42,947 nt of DNA from Slackia exigua ATCC 700122 (GTDB lineage: Bacteria; Actinomycetota; Coriobacteriia; Coriobacteriales; Eggerthellaceae). Below the pieces are notes generated by a model. It worked only from the letters and a program-made list of their open reading frames with translations. It ran no database searches and was not told the origin of the DNA. The stretch is from positions 4,264 through 47,210 of the forward strand of contig NZ_GG700631.1 of the NCBI RefSeq assembly GCF_000162875.1, read 5' to 3'. The translations under genes and the position numbers were made by a program. Every line of letters starts with the position of its first letter. The first letter of the stretch is position 1. Positions 15,843 to 24,627 of this stretch are shown in pieces.

Positions 15843-17276
15843 ATGGAAGAGAAGAAGCTTGGGCTTTTTCCCCTTGTCGCCGCGATCCTTGCCGGCATGA
15901 TCGGCTCGGGCGTATACGACATCGGGTATCAGCTGGCCTCGGTCGCCAGCCCCGGCGGCGCGATTCTTGCATGGATCATCTGCTTCGTAGGCATGCTGTT
16001 TCTGGTCCTTTCTCTGCAGAATCTTCTCGAGAAAGAACCGGAAGGCGACGGCATATACATCTACGCGCGCAAGGTCGCAGGACCCATAGGCGAGTTCATG
16101 AGCGCTTGGGGCTATTGGGTGTCCGGCTGGATCGGCAACATCGCATTCGCAACCATCATGATGATCGCCCTGGGGACGTTCTTCCCCGCGCTCGGCGACA
16201 CGGGAGCAAGCTGGCCCGCCATCGCCATCGCGTCGATCGTGCTCTGGGGAATCTTCTTCTTCATCAGGCAGGGCGTGGAAAGCGCGATGATGATCAACTC
16301 CATCATCACGATCCTTAAGATCGTGCCGCTTGCGGTGTTCGTCATCGTCACCGTCACGTCGTTCGATTTCAGCGTCTTCACGCAGGACTTCTGGACCAAT
16401 TTCGCGGGCAATGCGGCCGCAGCGGGTGAAGGGTTCAGCTTGGAATCGGTCTTTTCCCAGGCCACGAATTCGATGCTCTCCATCATCTGGCTGTTCATGG
16501 GCATCGAATACGCGGCGCTGATGTCCAGCCGCGCGAAAAGCAAGTCCATCGCTTCCAAGGCGTCCATACTGGGTCTCCTCGTCGGCACGCTGCTTCTGTT
16601 CGTCATGTCGATGCTGCCCTACGGCCTCTACTCCGCAGACGAGCTGGTCGCCTTGGGAGAACCCTGCGTAGGAAAGGTTCTCGTGGACTTCATAGGCCCG
16701 GTCGGTGCAGGGTTCGTGGGAGGCGCGATGATCCTGTCCATCTTCGGCAGCTGGATCAACTACACCTACGGCCCTACCGAATCGCTGCAGACCCTTTCCG
16801 AGCACGGCCTGCTCACCGAACGCTGGGGCAGGAAGAACGCGCACGGCGTCGCATCGTTTTCGCTGCTCATCACGACGGTGCTGTGCCAGCTGCTGCTCAT
16901 CACGATGCACTTCACGGAAGACGCGTATAACTTCGGTTTCAGCCTGTCCGGATCGGCCATCCTGGTCACCTGGACCTTCATCGTGCTCTATAACTTCGTG
17001 CGCGCCGTCAAGAACCCGCATGAGAAAGGCCGGACGAAAAACCTCGTTATCGGCGGCATCGGCACGCTGTACATGCTCTACGCGATGATGGTCTCGGGCT
17101 TCGCGTACATCCTGCTGCTCAGCATTCCGTTCGCGATCGGTCTGGGCTTCTATTTCAACGCCCGCAAGAAAGCCGGGGACGAGCACGTCTTCAGCGCCAA
17201 GGAGAAGATCGTCGTCGCTGCGGTGGTCCTCGTGGCGATCGGAAGCGCCATCGCCTATGCCGCAGGCCTCGTATAG
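15843..17276 (+). CDS. arcD: Arginine/ornithine antiporter (APC superfamily)
   Basis: A 477-residue, 12-helix APC-superfamily amino acid exchanger. The first helix carries AGMIGSGVYDIGYQLAS, corresponding to the unwound substrate-binding segment; the helix 6 region reads WLFMGIEYAALMSSRAKSKS, characteristic of the basic amino acid/polyamine antiporter branch with arginine-ornithine exchangers. It is the first gene before arginine deiminase (33-base gap), so arginine uptake in exchange for ornithine is a well-supported inference. AAGGAG precedes ATG 15843. Confidence 0.88.
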   Translation: MEEKKLGLFPLVAAILAGMIGSGVYDIGYQLASVASPGGAILAWIICFVGMLFLVLSLQNLLEKEPEGDGIYIYARKVAGPIGEFMSAWGYWVSGWIGNIAFATIMMIALGTFFPALGDTGASWPAIAIASIVLWGIFFFIRQGVESAMMINSIITILKIVPLAVFVIVTVTSFDFSVFTQDFWTNFAGNAAAAGEGFSLESVFSQATNSMLSIIWLFMGIEYAALMSSRAKSKSIASKASILGLLVGTLLLFVMSMLPYGLYSADELVALGEPCVGKVLVDFIGPVGAGFVGGAMILSIFGSWINYTYGPTESLQTLSEHGLLTERWGRKNAHGVASFSLLITTVLCQLLLITMHFTEDAYNFGFSLSGSAILVTWTFIVLYNFVRAVKNPHEKGRTKNLVIGGIGTLYMLYAMMVSGFAYILLLSIPFAIGLGFYFNARKKAGDEHVFSAKEKIVVAAVVLVAIGSAIAYAAGLV

Positions 17277-17309
17277 AACGAACGTCACGAACGAAAGGAG
17301 TCGAAAACG

Positions 17310-18542
17310 ATGGGTGCCATCAAGGTATATTCGGAGGTAGGAACCGTCGAAAAGATCTTGGTTTCGCGACCTACCCGCTACTTCGATGCCGTCCGACCCG
17401 AATCGCGCGAGTTCCAGCTGGTCGATGATGTGGTCTGGGGCGAACAGGCCGCGCGGGACCACGATGCGTTCGCAGCGCATCTGCGCAGCGTGGGCGCCGA
17501 AGTCGTCTATTTGGAAGACCTGTTCGAGCAGTCCCTCGGCGACGAGGCCGACCGTCGCAGGTTCTTGGATGAATACATGACCGAGGACCGCATCTACGAT
17601 GACGCGAAACGCGAGCAGATCGCAAATTACCTGCTGCCCATGAACGCGCATGATTTCGCCACCACGCTTATGGCCGGCATAGAGAAGACCGACGTGGCGT
17701 CGGTGGAGAAACCTTGGAGCCTTGCCGATGTCCTGCCCGACGATACGCCGGACGATCCCTACGCGATGCATACGAGCTGCAACTTCATCATGTGCCGCGA
17801 TCCCGGATGCTCCGTCGGCTCCAACTTCACCCTCAACCGTTTCGTGCAGCGCACGCGCAACCTGGAAACCGTCGTATGGAAGCACGTGTTCGAAAACGTC
17901 GAGGAGTTCGCTGGAGACGCCCGGCTGCTGCATACGAACGACCCGCACGGCGAAACCATCGAAGGCGGCGATATCTGCATCCTATCCCCCGAAGTCATCG
18001 CCGTAGGACATAGCTGCCGCACGCTGCCCCAAGCCATCGAACGATTCGCGAAAGCCGTGCTTTCCAGCGGCGACACGTTCAAGAAGGTCGTCGTGTTCGA
18101 AATCCCCAAAGGCCGCGCCTGGATGCATCTCGACACCGTGTTCACGCAGGTGGACATCGACAAGTTCACATACTTCCCCGGCATCATGGGCGGCCTGCAG
18201 CTCTTCGAGCTGACCTTGGATGCCCATGGCGGCCTGAAGGCCGAATTCACGCAGGAAAAGCTCGGAAAATGCCTGAAGCGTCTGCTGCACCTGCCTGCCG
18301 TCAACCTCATACCCTGCGCAGGCGGCGACCCGTACTGGGCCGCCTACGAACAGTGGAGCGACGGAAGCAACACGCTGGCCATCGCGCCGGGCGTCGTGGT
18401 CACCTACGATCGCAACCACCGCACCAACGCGGTGCTTGCCGAGCATGGGGTGAAGGTTCTCACCGTTCCCTCAGGCGAACTATGCCGCGCACGCGGAGGC
18501 CCGCGCTGCATGAGCATGCCGCTGAGGCGCGCCGACGTCTAA
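17310..18542 (+). CDS. arcA: Arginine deiminase
   Basis: A 410-residue cytosolic enzyme converting arginine to citrulline and ammonia. Diagnostic motifs are VYSEVGTVEKILVSRPT at the start, HTSCNFIMCRDP, TIEGGDICILSPEVIAVGHSCRT, the catalytic His in AWMHLDTVFTQVD, and the nucleophile Cys400 in RGGPRCMSMPLRR near the C-terminus. Length and motif order are normal for ArcA. AAAGGAG lies 9 bases before ATG 17310. It sits between the antiporter and a carbamoyltransferase, giving the first step of the deiminase pathway, which yields ammonia and, with carbamate kinase, ATP. Confidence 0.97.
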   Translation: MGAIKVYSEVGTVEKILVSRPTRYFDAVRPESREFQLVDDVVWGEQAARDHDAFAAHLRSVGAEVVYLEDLFEQSLGDEADRRRFLDEYMTEDRIYDDAKREQIANYLLPMNAHDFATTLMAGIEKTDVASVEKPWSLADVLPDDTPDDPYAMHTSCNFIMCRDPGCSVGSNFTLNRFVQRTRNLETVVWKHVFENVEEFAGDARLLHTNDPHGETIEGGDICILSPEVIAVGHSCRTLPQAIERFAKAVLSSGDTFKKVVVFEIPKGRAWMHLDTVFTQVDIDKFTYFPGIMGGLQLFELTLDAHGGLKAEFTQEKLGKCLKRLLHLPAVNLIPCAGGDPYWAAYEQWSDGSNTLAIAPGVVVTYDRNHRTNAVLAEHGVKVLTVPSGELCRARGGPRCMSMPLRRADV

Positions 18543-18559
18543 CCCTCCCTTACAACCGA

Positions 18560-18596
18560 TGAGGGCCGTCATGCCGAGCGGGAGACGGCCCTCATA
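18560..18596 (+). terminator. Hairpin between arcA and the carbamoyltransferase gene
   Basis: ATGAGGGCCGTC (18560-18571) and GACGGCCCTCAT (18585-18596) form a perfect 12-bp stem with a 13-base loop and no T-run, inside the 91-base gap. It may reduce read-through or protect the upstream mRNA end, rather than fully separate the two genes. Confidence 0.55.
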
Positions 18597-18633
18597 GCAC
18601 CGACGGAACACGATCGAAAGAATAGGACTGCCC

Positions 18634-19719
18634 ATGATCACCAAGAAAGACTTCCTCGACGTGCAGGACTTCACCAAAGAGGAGTTCCTCGAAATGCTCG
18701 AGATGATCCGTCTGCTGAAGGAAGCCGACCAGAAGGGCATCCAGCTGCCGCTGCTTGCCCGCACCACGATCGCCCTCATGTTCGACCAGCCCTCCACGCG
18801 CACCCGCGTGAGCTTCGAGAGCGCAATGGACAAGCTCGGAGGCGATGCGCTCTATCTTGAGACCAAGACGTTGCACGTAGGCGAGAACCGCGAGACCCTG
18901 AAGGACACCGCGCTCGTGCTTTCAGGCATGGTCGACGCCGTCATGATCCGCAACGAGAGCCATGATGCGATCATCGAACTGGCCAAATGGTCGACCGTAC
19001 CGGTTTTCAACGGCATGAGCAGCGCATGCATGCATCCGACCCAGGCGCTATGCGACGTGTTCACGATCATGGAGAACATGCCCGCTGGCAAGAAGCTCGA
19101 AGACGTCAACGTCATGTGGATCGGCGACAACTCCGTCGACCGCAGCGAAGACAACCTGCATATCGGAGGCGTGTGCCGCTCCAATGCGCTTATCGCCTCC
19201 ATCATGGGCTACACCTTCATCAGCTGCGCCCCCAAGCCAGCTGAAATGCTCCCCCAGGACGTGGCGCTCGTGCAGGCGAACTACAAGAAGAGCGGCGGTC
19301 GGTTCATCCAGACCGATGACCCGTACGAATACATCGACCAGGTCGACTTCATCATCACCGATGCGTGGTGGTATCACGGCAGCGACCATCTCAAGGACAA
19401 GAAGCTCGACGAGTTCTTCCCCACCTACGCCGTGAACGACGAGCTGATCGCGGCCGCACCGGCATGGGCGAAGGTCATGCATCCGCTGCCCGGCAACCGC
19501 GGCTACGAGATCGCCGAAAGCGTCTGGGACGGGCCGCATTCGCTGCTCATCGAGCAAGCGGCGAACCGTTTCCATACCCAGAAGGGCCTGCTCGCCACGT
19601 TCATGTATCCGCGCGCGCGCGAGCAGAAAGAAGCGCTGGTGAGCTACTACACCGCACAGGTGGAGCAGGCGCTCACGCAGACCGTGGACAAGATCGCCGG
19701 CACCCATTACGACGCGTAG
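18634..19719 (+). CDS. Ornithine-carbamoyltransferase-like enzyme with atypical substrate loops
   Basis: A 361-residue transcarbamylase. The carbamoyl-phosphate site is intact: STRTR (54-58), Arg106, His134 and Gln137 in HPTQ. The second-substrate side is unusual: the ornithine-enzyme HCLP motif is HPLPGNRG (283-290), the SMG loop is replaced by ITDAWWYHGSDHL (241-253, nearer to putrescine carbamoyltransferases), and the IGD strand is followed by an extra DNSVDRSEDNLHIGGVC segment (165-181). Position after arcD-arcA suggests citrulline phosphorolysis to ornithine and carbamoyl phosphate, but a related amine or amino acid cannot be excluded. No carbamate kinase gene follows. The ribosome site is weak (AGGA before CTGCCC and ATG). 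Confidence 0.8.
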   Translation: MITKKDFLDVQDFTKEEFLEMLEMIRLLKEADQKGIQLPLLARTTIALMFDQPSTRTRVSFESAMDKLGGDALYLETKTLHVGENRETLKDTALVLSGMVDAVMIRNESHDAIIELAKWSTVPVFNGMSSACMHPTQALCDVFTIMENMPAGKKLEDVNVMWIGDNSVDRSEDNLHIGGVCRSNALIASIMGYTFISCAPKPAEMLPQDVALVQANYKKSGGRFIQTDDPYEYIDQVDFIITDAWWYHGSDHLKDKKLDEFFPTYAVNDELIAAAPAWAKVMHPLPGNRGYEIAESVWDGPHSLLIEQAANRFHTQKGLLATFMYPRAREQKEALVSYYTAQVEQALTQTVDKIAGTHYDA

Positions 19720-19809
19720 GCCTCGCATGCGGCCGACGTTCGTTGCGAGAACGTCGACTCCGAAACGCGCGTCGTGAATGGGAAACCCGTCTCCTTGTCC
19801 GTCATTCAT

Positions 19810-19844
19810 GCGGAAGCAAGTCCCGTGCAGGGACCTGCTTCCGC
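19810..19844 (+). terminator. Terminator after the carbamoyltransferase gene
   Basis: GCGGAAGCAAGTCCC (19810-19824) pairs with GGGACCTGCTTCCGC (19830-19844) with one mismatch and a 5-base loop, followed by ATTTCCCTT. A strong stem with a weak T-rich tail, 90 bases past the stop. Confidence 0.7.
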
Positions 19845-19973
19845 ATTTCCCTTATGGGGACATAGATCGAGGCGATCGGTTCGACAGAACGCCAGGACGT
19901 CCCTTATCGGACACTCTTCATCGACCTTTGTTCCCAAGCCCTGCTAGCTTCATCGTTTCCGCTGCATCGCAGG

Positions 19974-19979
19974 TATAAT
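19974..19979 (+). promoter_or_regulatory. Perfect -10 box before the ArsR-type gene
   Basis: TATAAT ends 10 bases before an ATG at 19989. A transcript from here would begin near 19986, so either it is almost leaderless from 19989 or translation starts at ATG 20019, which has GAGGTG at a 5-base distance. I prefer 20019. No good -35 is visible, which suggests an activated promoter. Confidence 0.5.
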
Positions 19980-20018
19980 ACGTGCGGTATGAATCAGCTT
20001 ATCGACCGAGGTGCCCGC

Positions 20019-21104
20019 ATGCTCATCGACGCAACGACCGAATCCCTCCACCCTCTTGAACAGATTTTCTTCGAATTGAAGTACAGTCCGACGATCGAGA
20101 TGGCAGCAAGCCTGCATGCGATGGAATGCCCGAAACACTTTCCGTCTCAAAAGGACCGGGTGGACGCTACGCGTGCGAAAATGGGTCCCAATCTGCACTC
20201 GGAGTTCAATTACATCGTGCGGGAGACGCTTGGGTTCGCGCCCGTAATGGATCTTATCGACCATCTGGAACGAAGCGACATCGACAATATCGCGCTTTTT
20301 CTCGACCGCCTGGCCGATGTGGATCCCGTCGAATTCGCCTACGGATATTTCTCGGGGCTCATCCCCAAAAGAACGATCCGCGCATTGCTCAAGGACCCCC
20401 AGGCCCGCATCCCGGAAGGCGAGGCGCTCGGCCATTATTTTCCCGAGAAGAGTCTGCGTGCGTATTTCGAAATCCAAGACGAGCTGCGCCCGCGCATCGC
20501 TTCGTTCTTGAAAGCATACTGGACGGACGTGTTCGCCCGGGAATGGGACCATATAGGCGCGGTCGAGATCAGGCGGCTTTCCGAGGAGAAGCATGCGCTC
20601 GCGGCGATCGGGCACCGGGCGTATCTCGCAGGCTGCCATGCAGGAATCTCGGTCGACGACGATGCCGTGCGATTGCAGAAATCGATGGGATTCACCATCC
20701 CCTACCGCAGCATCAAGAAAGTCGAGATCGTCATTTCAGCGTACGTCCGTCCCCATCTGATGATGAACTGCTTCGACGACGTGCTCACCATCTATAAAGG
20801 CGTCGACATGGCGATAAGCGATCGGGAAACGTCGTTTGCCGAAGTGGAGAAATTCGTCAAAGCCATCAGCAGCGTCACCAAGCTCAAGATCCTCTTCGAG
20901 CTGAATCGCCAAGAGCAGACGACAAAGGAGCTGGCAGAACGATTCGACGTGGCATCGAGCTCCATCTCGGAGCATCTGAAAGCGCTGCGCGAAGCCGAGC
21001 TCGTCTATCCGCAACGCGTCCAAAACCAGGTGTACTACCGCTTCCTGCATGAAAACTACGATGCCCAGCTCACCTATCTCAAGGACGCATTCCGGGAACG
21101 CTAG
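20019..21104 (+). CDS. ArsR-type winged-helix regulator with long N-terminal domain
   Basis: A 361-residue cytosolic protein. The last ~85 residues are an ArsR winged helix (SSVTKLKILFELNRQEQTTKELAERFDVASSSISEHLKALREAELV then a beta wing QRVQNQVYYRF). The N-terminal ~270 residues are an all-alpha region without a motif I recognise, possibly a DUF5937-like sensor domain; no metal-binding CxC motif is seen. It follows the arginine genes in the same direction and could control them through the ATTAGG operator, which is inference from proximity. An in-frame ATG at 19989 would add ten residues. Confidence 0.75.
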   Translation: MLIDATTESLHPLEQIFFELKYSPTIEMAASLHAMECPKHFPSQKDRVDATRAKMGPNLHSEFNYIVRETLGFAPVMDLIDHLERSDIDNIALFLDRLADVDPVEFAYGYFSGLIPKRTIRALLKDPQARIPEGEALGHYFPEKSLRAYFEIQDELRPRIASFLKAYWTDVFAREWDHIGAVEIRRLSEEKHALAAIGHRAYLAGCHAGISVDDDAVRLQKSMGFTIPYRSIKKVEIVISAYVRPHLMMNCFDDVLTIYKGVDMAISDRETSFAEVEKFVKAISSVTKLKILFELNRQEQTTKELAERFDVASSSISEHLKALREAELVYPQRVQNQVYYRFLHENYDAQLTYLKDAFRER

Positions 21105-21180
21105 AATCCACCGTCGGCATTCGCCCGATGCGCGGGCGTGCGCCACGGATCCTGCCGGGAGGCTCTGAGGTGCGCATGCA

Positions 21181-21205
21181 CCAGGGCCTTCCGGCAAGGC
21201 CTTGG
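21181..21205 (+). terminator. Hairpin after the ArsR-type gene
   Basis: CCAGGGCCTT (21181-21190) and AAGGCCTTGG (21196-21205) form a 10-bp stem with one G-T pair and a 5-base loop, 77 bases past the stop codon. There is no T-run. The rest of the 21105-21354 gap shows no gene I can support. Confidence 0.45.
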
Positions 21206-21354
21206 CGCGCATGCGCTTCGTCGGAACATCCCGACGCACGGAAAAGCGCGCGAGCCTTGTTGCAAGACCCGCGCGCACGGAGGGGAAGACTATTTCGAAG
21301 CCGGCGATTACAGCCGGAAACGACGGGGTTTTCAAACGACCGGCCCGCGGGCGG

Positions 21355-23010
21355 CTATTCCCATGCGGAAAGCGCCTCGATCTCGGTCGCAGCGATCTCG
21401 CCGAAGGCGAGCGCAGGGCCGAGCGTGCCGCCGCCTCCGACATAGCATGCGCCGCCGGCGCCGATGCCCGCGCAGTTACCCTGCGCATAGAGGCGTTTGA
21501 TGACTTTTCCTTCCATGTCGCGCGTCTGCGCGCGGGCATCGGTCTTGATGCCTCCCATGGTGCCGAGCACCACGGGAACGATTTCGGCCGCATAGTAGGG
21601 CGGCGTGTCGATGGGCTTCAGCGTGCGGGCCGGACCGTCGTAATCCACGCTCGCATACGTGCAGTACTTGCCATAGTAGTCCTGGCCACGCCCGAAATCG
21701 GGGTCGACTCCCTGTTCGGCATTGCCGTTGTAGCGCTCGATCTCGGCGAGCAGGCCCGTCTCGTCGATGCCGCAGGCAGCGGCCAGCTCTTCAAGGGTCT
21801 CGTAGCGCGCGTAGCTCGTTCCGGGCGTGCCCTTCTCCCCTGAATTGAAGGGATGCTCGTCGGCGGCCGCTTGATCGATGATGGCCCAGGCGGGCAGGTG
21901 CTCCCATCCGCGCTCGCCCCCGTTGTTCTCGATGCTCGTGAAGCTGCGCCCGACGCAATCGTAGCTCGCGCATTCGTTCGTGAAGCGCTTCCCATGCTTG
22001 TTGACGAAGATGATGCCGCGCTTCGCGTCGTCGCGTATGATGGTCGAAAGCTGCGATTTCCCCTGTTCATGCGCTTCTTCGAATTCTTTTTTATAACCCG
22101 GTGACAGGAAGGATTCGGCCATGAGGTTCAAATCGGCGCCCAGACGCATGGCCATCTTCTGGCCGTCGCCTTCGTCCGTCGCGATGCCCCAGCTATAGCG
22201 GGCAGGAGTGCGCAGGAAGTTCTTCATCATGGACATGTTCCAGTCGAAGCCGCCGCTCGCCATGACGACGGCGCGACGGGCGCGCACGTTGATGGTGCTC
22301 CCGCCTGATGCGGCGGATACGCCGAGCACCTCGATCGAACCGTCCTCGGCCGTTCTGGACACGATATCCGTCACCCGGGTGCTCGTCAGGAACTCGGCGC
22401 CAAGGGAAGTCGCCGCCTCGATGACGGGCGTGTTGAGCTTGCCGACGCTCGTCTCGCCTTCCGCGACCTTGGGAAGGATCGAGCGGCCGAGCTCTTTCGC
22501 CCCGGGGAGAAACATGTTGTAGTCGATTCCCGACTTCCAGAGGGCCCATTCGACGCCGGCCATATCGGCCACGTTGCGGACGGCCGTGTTCACGTTGTCG
22601 ACGAAGGCCGCGGCTTCTTCGGGCATGTACGTCTCGCCGGACAGGGCCTCGATATAGCGCAGGGCCTCTTCACGGCTGTCGTCGATGCCTTCCGCCACCT
22701 CGAGATCGTTCATGGGAGCCCAGACCACGCTCGAGCTGAAGATGGTCGAGCCGCCCGTCTGCGCATTCTTCTCAAGGACGATGACGCTCAGCCCGGCATG
22801 CGCCAGGCGCATGGCCGTATAGGATCCGGTGCCGCTTCCGATGATGACGACGTCGGCTTCCTTATCCCAGTTCATCTCTCCGGATGCGGCTTTCGCGCCC
22901 GCGTCCTTCGGCGTGCAGGCGGCAAGCGACGCGGTCAGAGCGCCAAGCCCCGCGAGACCGCCTAGCTTCAATGCGTCGCGCCTGCTCATTCCCTGTGCTT
23001 CCGGATTCAT
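21355..23010 (-). CDS. Tat-exported FAD-dependent oxidoreductase, ketosteroid-dehydrogenase-like end
   Basis: A 551-residue flavoprotein with Tat signal (SRRDALKLGG, then AACTP) and Rossmann FAD motif VVIIGSGTGSYTAMRLAHAG. There is no FMN domain. The fumarate-reductase His before TMGGI is absent (VVLGTMGGIKT), and the C-terminal block GNCAGIGAGGACYVGGGGTLGPALAFGEIAA resembles 3-ketosteroid-1-dehydrogenase-like members of the FAD_binding_2 family. A different, probably bulkier enone substrate than fumarate is likely. The start at 23010 is chosen for GGGAGG 6 bases upstream. It lies 216 bases downstream of the Fic-like gene on the same strand. Confidence 0.82.
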   Translation of the reverse strand: MNPEAQGMSRRDALKLGGLAGLGALTASLAACTPKDAGAKAASGEMNWDKEADVVIIGSGTGSYTAMRLAHAGLSVIVLEKNAQTGGSTIFSSSVVWAPMNDLEVAEGIDDSREEALRYIEALSGETYMPEEAAAFVDNVNTAVRNVADMAGVEWALWKSGIDYNMFLPGAKELGRSILPKVAEGETSVGKLNTPVIEAATSLGAEFLTSTRVTDIVSRTAEDGSIEVLGVSAASGGSTINVRARRAVVMASGGFDWNMSMMKNFLRTPARYSWGIATDEGDGQKMAMRLGADLNLMAESFLSPGYKKEFEEAHEQGKSQLSTIIRDDAKRGIIFVNKHGKRFTNECASYDCVGRSFTSIENNGGERGWEHLPAWAIIDQAAADEHPFNSGEKGTPGTSYARYETLEELAAACGIDETGLLAEIERYNGNAEQGVDPDFGRGQDYYGKYCTYASVDYDGPARTLKPIDTPPYYAAEIVPVVLGTMGGIKTDARAQTRDMEGKVIKRLYAQGNCAGIGAGGACYVGGGGTLGPALAFGEIAATEIEALSAWE

Positions 23011-23126
23011 ACGCACCCTCCCAAGTCGTGGCCGGGCGCTCCCCTCCTGGAGCATTCGGCCTGCATTGAGCGCACCATACGATGCGTCCGCCGATTGGGG
23101 AAGATGGCGCTTTTCAATAGTTGGAT

Positions 23127-23148
23127 TCCGAAGTTTTACCTGTTCGGA
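23127..23148. promoter_or_regulatory. TCCGAA inverted repeat upstream of the flavoprotein gene
   Basis: TCCGAA (23127-23132) and TTCGGA (23143-23148) form a 6-10-6 dyad about 120 bases before the flavoprotein start, and a third TCCGAA lies at 23204-23209. This may be an operator; the neighbouring Fic-like protein with a winged-helix end is one conceivable binder. Confidence 0.35.
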
Positions 23149-23226
23149 CTGCTTAATGACGCGAACATGGGCGAAGGTGTCGATTTTCGATACCTTCCGC
23201 TTCTCCGAACGTGCGGCGTAATACGG

Positions 23227-24528
23227 CTACGACAGCCTCGGCTCCTCGCGCGACGAGAGCACGGCGCGCAGGCAGGCGGCCGCGCGATACGAATAGGCCT
23301 GCCCGTCCACGAACCGCGACAGCAGACCTGCATCGGCAAGGTTTTCGAGATCGCCGCGCGCCGTGGAATATGCGATGCCGTACGTCTTCTGATGCGAGGA
23401 TATGCGGAACGTCTTGTCAGGAATGAGCACCGCGCTGCGAAGCACGTCTCTCTGCCTATGGGCGAGTCCGGGGATGCGGTCGATTCCCGCCACGGCATCC
23501 TCGTCGACACGCGCCTTGACGGAAAGCGAGCGCGCGATCGAGCGCACTTCCTTCAGCATGAGACGCATGACGACATCGTAGTAAGGCGTCCAGTCCCCGT
23601 TTTCCTCGGCCGTAGCCAGAGCTTCCTCGAACGTGAACGCGGCCGCGTCCCCATACCCCCCTGCGCGCCATTTCTCGAGGATGCGTATCTTCGGAACATA
23701 CCGGAAGACGGGATGGCCCTGCTGCAGAAGGTACAGGCGGCTCGCCACGCATCCCATGAGGTTGTTGCACGAAGGGAAGAGCGCCGCGCGCCAGAATTGG
23801 CAGTTGACGAGCATAGAATTCATGAGGGGATAGCGGGGCGGGTCGCTCGCGCAGCCTGTCGCCGCATCCACGACGATTCGAAGCGTGGGACGCCCGCACC
23901 CGTCCCGTCCGCACTCCATCGCGTAGTGCTCGAAGAGCGGGGAGCGAGGCAGGGCATCGGCCGCGGCAAGCGGGCCTTGCGTCCCCTCCGTCAGCTTTTC
24001 GTACAGCCCTTCCAGCGTCGCCTCGTCGAACGGGGCGTTCTCGAATTCGTCGAGCCCGTACATGATCCGATGGAAATTGAGGGCGAGCATCTCCGCGGCG
24101 TCCAAAGGCGGGCGGTCGCCCAGGATGACGGCGCGAAGATCTTCGTAGCCGACCTCGAAGCCGTCGAATGAAAGGTTGCAGACCATCTCCTCGACGTACT
24201 GCTGCGTGATGAACCCTCTGCCCTTGCGTTCATGAGCGCGCAGATCGAGATCGGATCCCTTCCGCGTAAGCGCAGAGATCTCATCGAGGGTCCGCTGAAG
24301 GCTGACCGGAACCGTATGCCAACCGTCACGCGATTCGATAGACGAACGCAACGCGCGAGGACTATGGAACGACTGCGCGTAGCGCACGGTGGTCAGCGCC
24401 TTCCATGCGTCTTCGATGCCGCAGCCTTCCGGCAGTTCGGAGACATCGATGTCCGCCTTGCGCAAGGGCGCGAGCCATGCGCGCCTCATCAGGCTTTGGA
24501 ATGCCGTCGTATCGAGAATGCCCCTCAT
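23227..24528 (-). CDS. Degenerate Fic-fold protein with C-terminal winged helix
   Basis: A 433-residue cytosolic protein. Its order of parts follows Fic AMP-transferases of the HTH-bearing type: an N-terminal helical part, an inhibitory-helix-like stretch (NLSFDGFEVGYEDLRAVILG, 118-137, in place of the usual SxxxEG), the core, and a winged helix (about 355-410, HQKTYGIAYSTARGDLENL). At the core, where HPFxDGNGR should stand, aligned by the following RLYLLQQGHP, the residues are ALFPSCNNL (249-257): the catalytic His, the second Gly and the Arg are lost. It is therefore probably not an AMP-transferase and may act only as a regulator. ATG 24528 follows AGGGAG. Family assignment is by pattern and moderately secure. 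Confidence 0.6.
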   Translation of the reverse strand: MRGILDTTAFQSLMRRAWLAPLRKADIDVSELPEGCGIEDAWKALTTVRYAQSFHSPRALRSSIESRDGWHTVPVSLQRTLDEISALTRKGSDLDLRAHERKGRGFITQQYVEEMVCNLSFDGFEVGYEDLRAVILGDRPPLDAAEMLALNFHRIMYGLDEFENAPFDEATLEGLYEKLTEGTQGPLAAADALPRSPLFEHYAMECGRDGCGRPTLRIVVDAATGCASDPPRYPLMNSMLVNCQFWRAALFPSCNNLMGCVASRLYLLQQGHPVFRYVPKIRILEKWRAGGYGDAAAFTFEEALATAEENGDWTPYYDVVMRLMLKEVRSIARSLSVKARVDEDAVAGIDRIPGLAHRQRDVLRSAVLIPDKTFRISSHQKTYGIAYSTARGDLENLADAGLLSRFVDGQAYSYRAAACLRAVLSSREEPRLS

Positions 24529-24627
24529 CTCCCTCTCCCTGCGATCTCCTCGCCGCGCTTCGCCCGTGCCCACCGAACCGTTCGGCATGCGGCAAGGCCG
24601 TCATCCGAGCGGACGCATCGGCATATA

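Noticed and set aside
15750-17948. 732-residue minus-strand frame across the antiporter and deiminase genes
   Set aside because: Long only because of GC-rich codon structure; overlaps two well-recognised genes and spans their gap.
21105-21354. Small gene in the gap after the ArsR-type regulator
   Set aside because: Frames there are Arg/Pro-rich with no ribosome site and no family resemblance.
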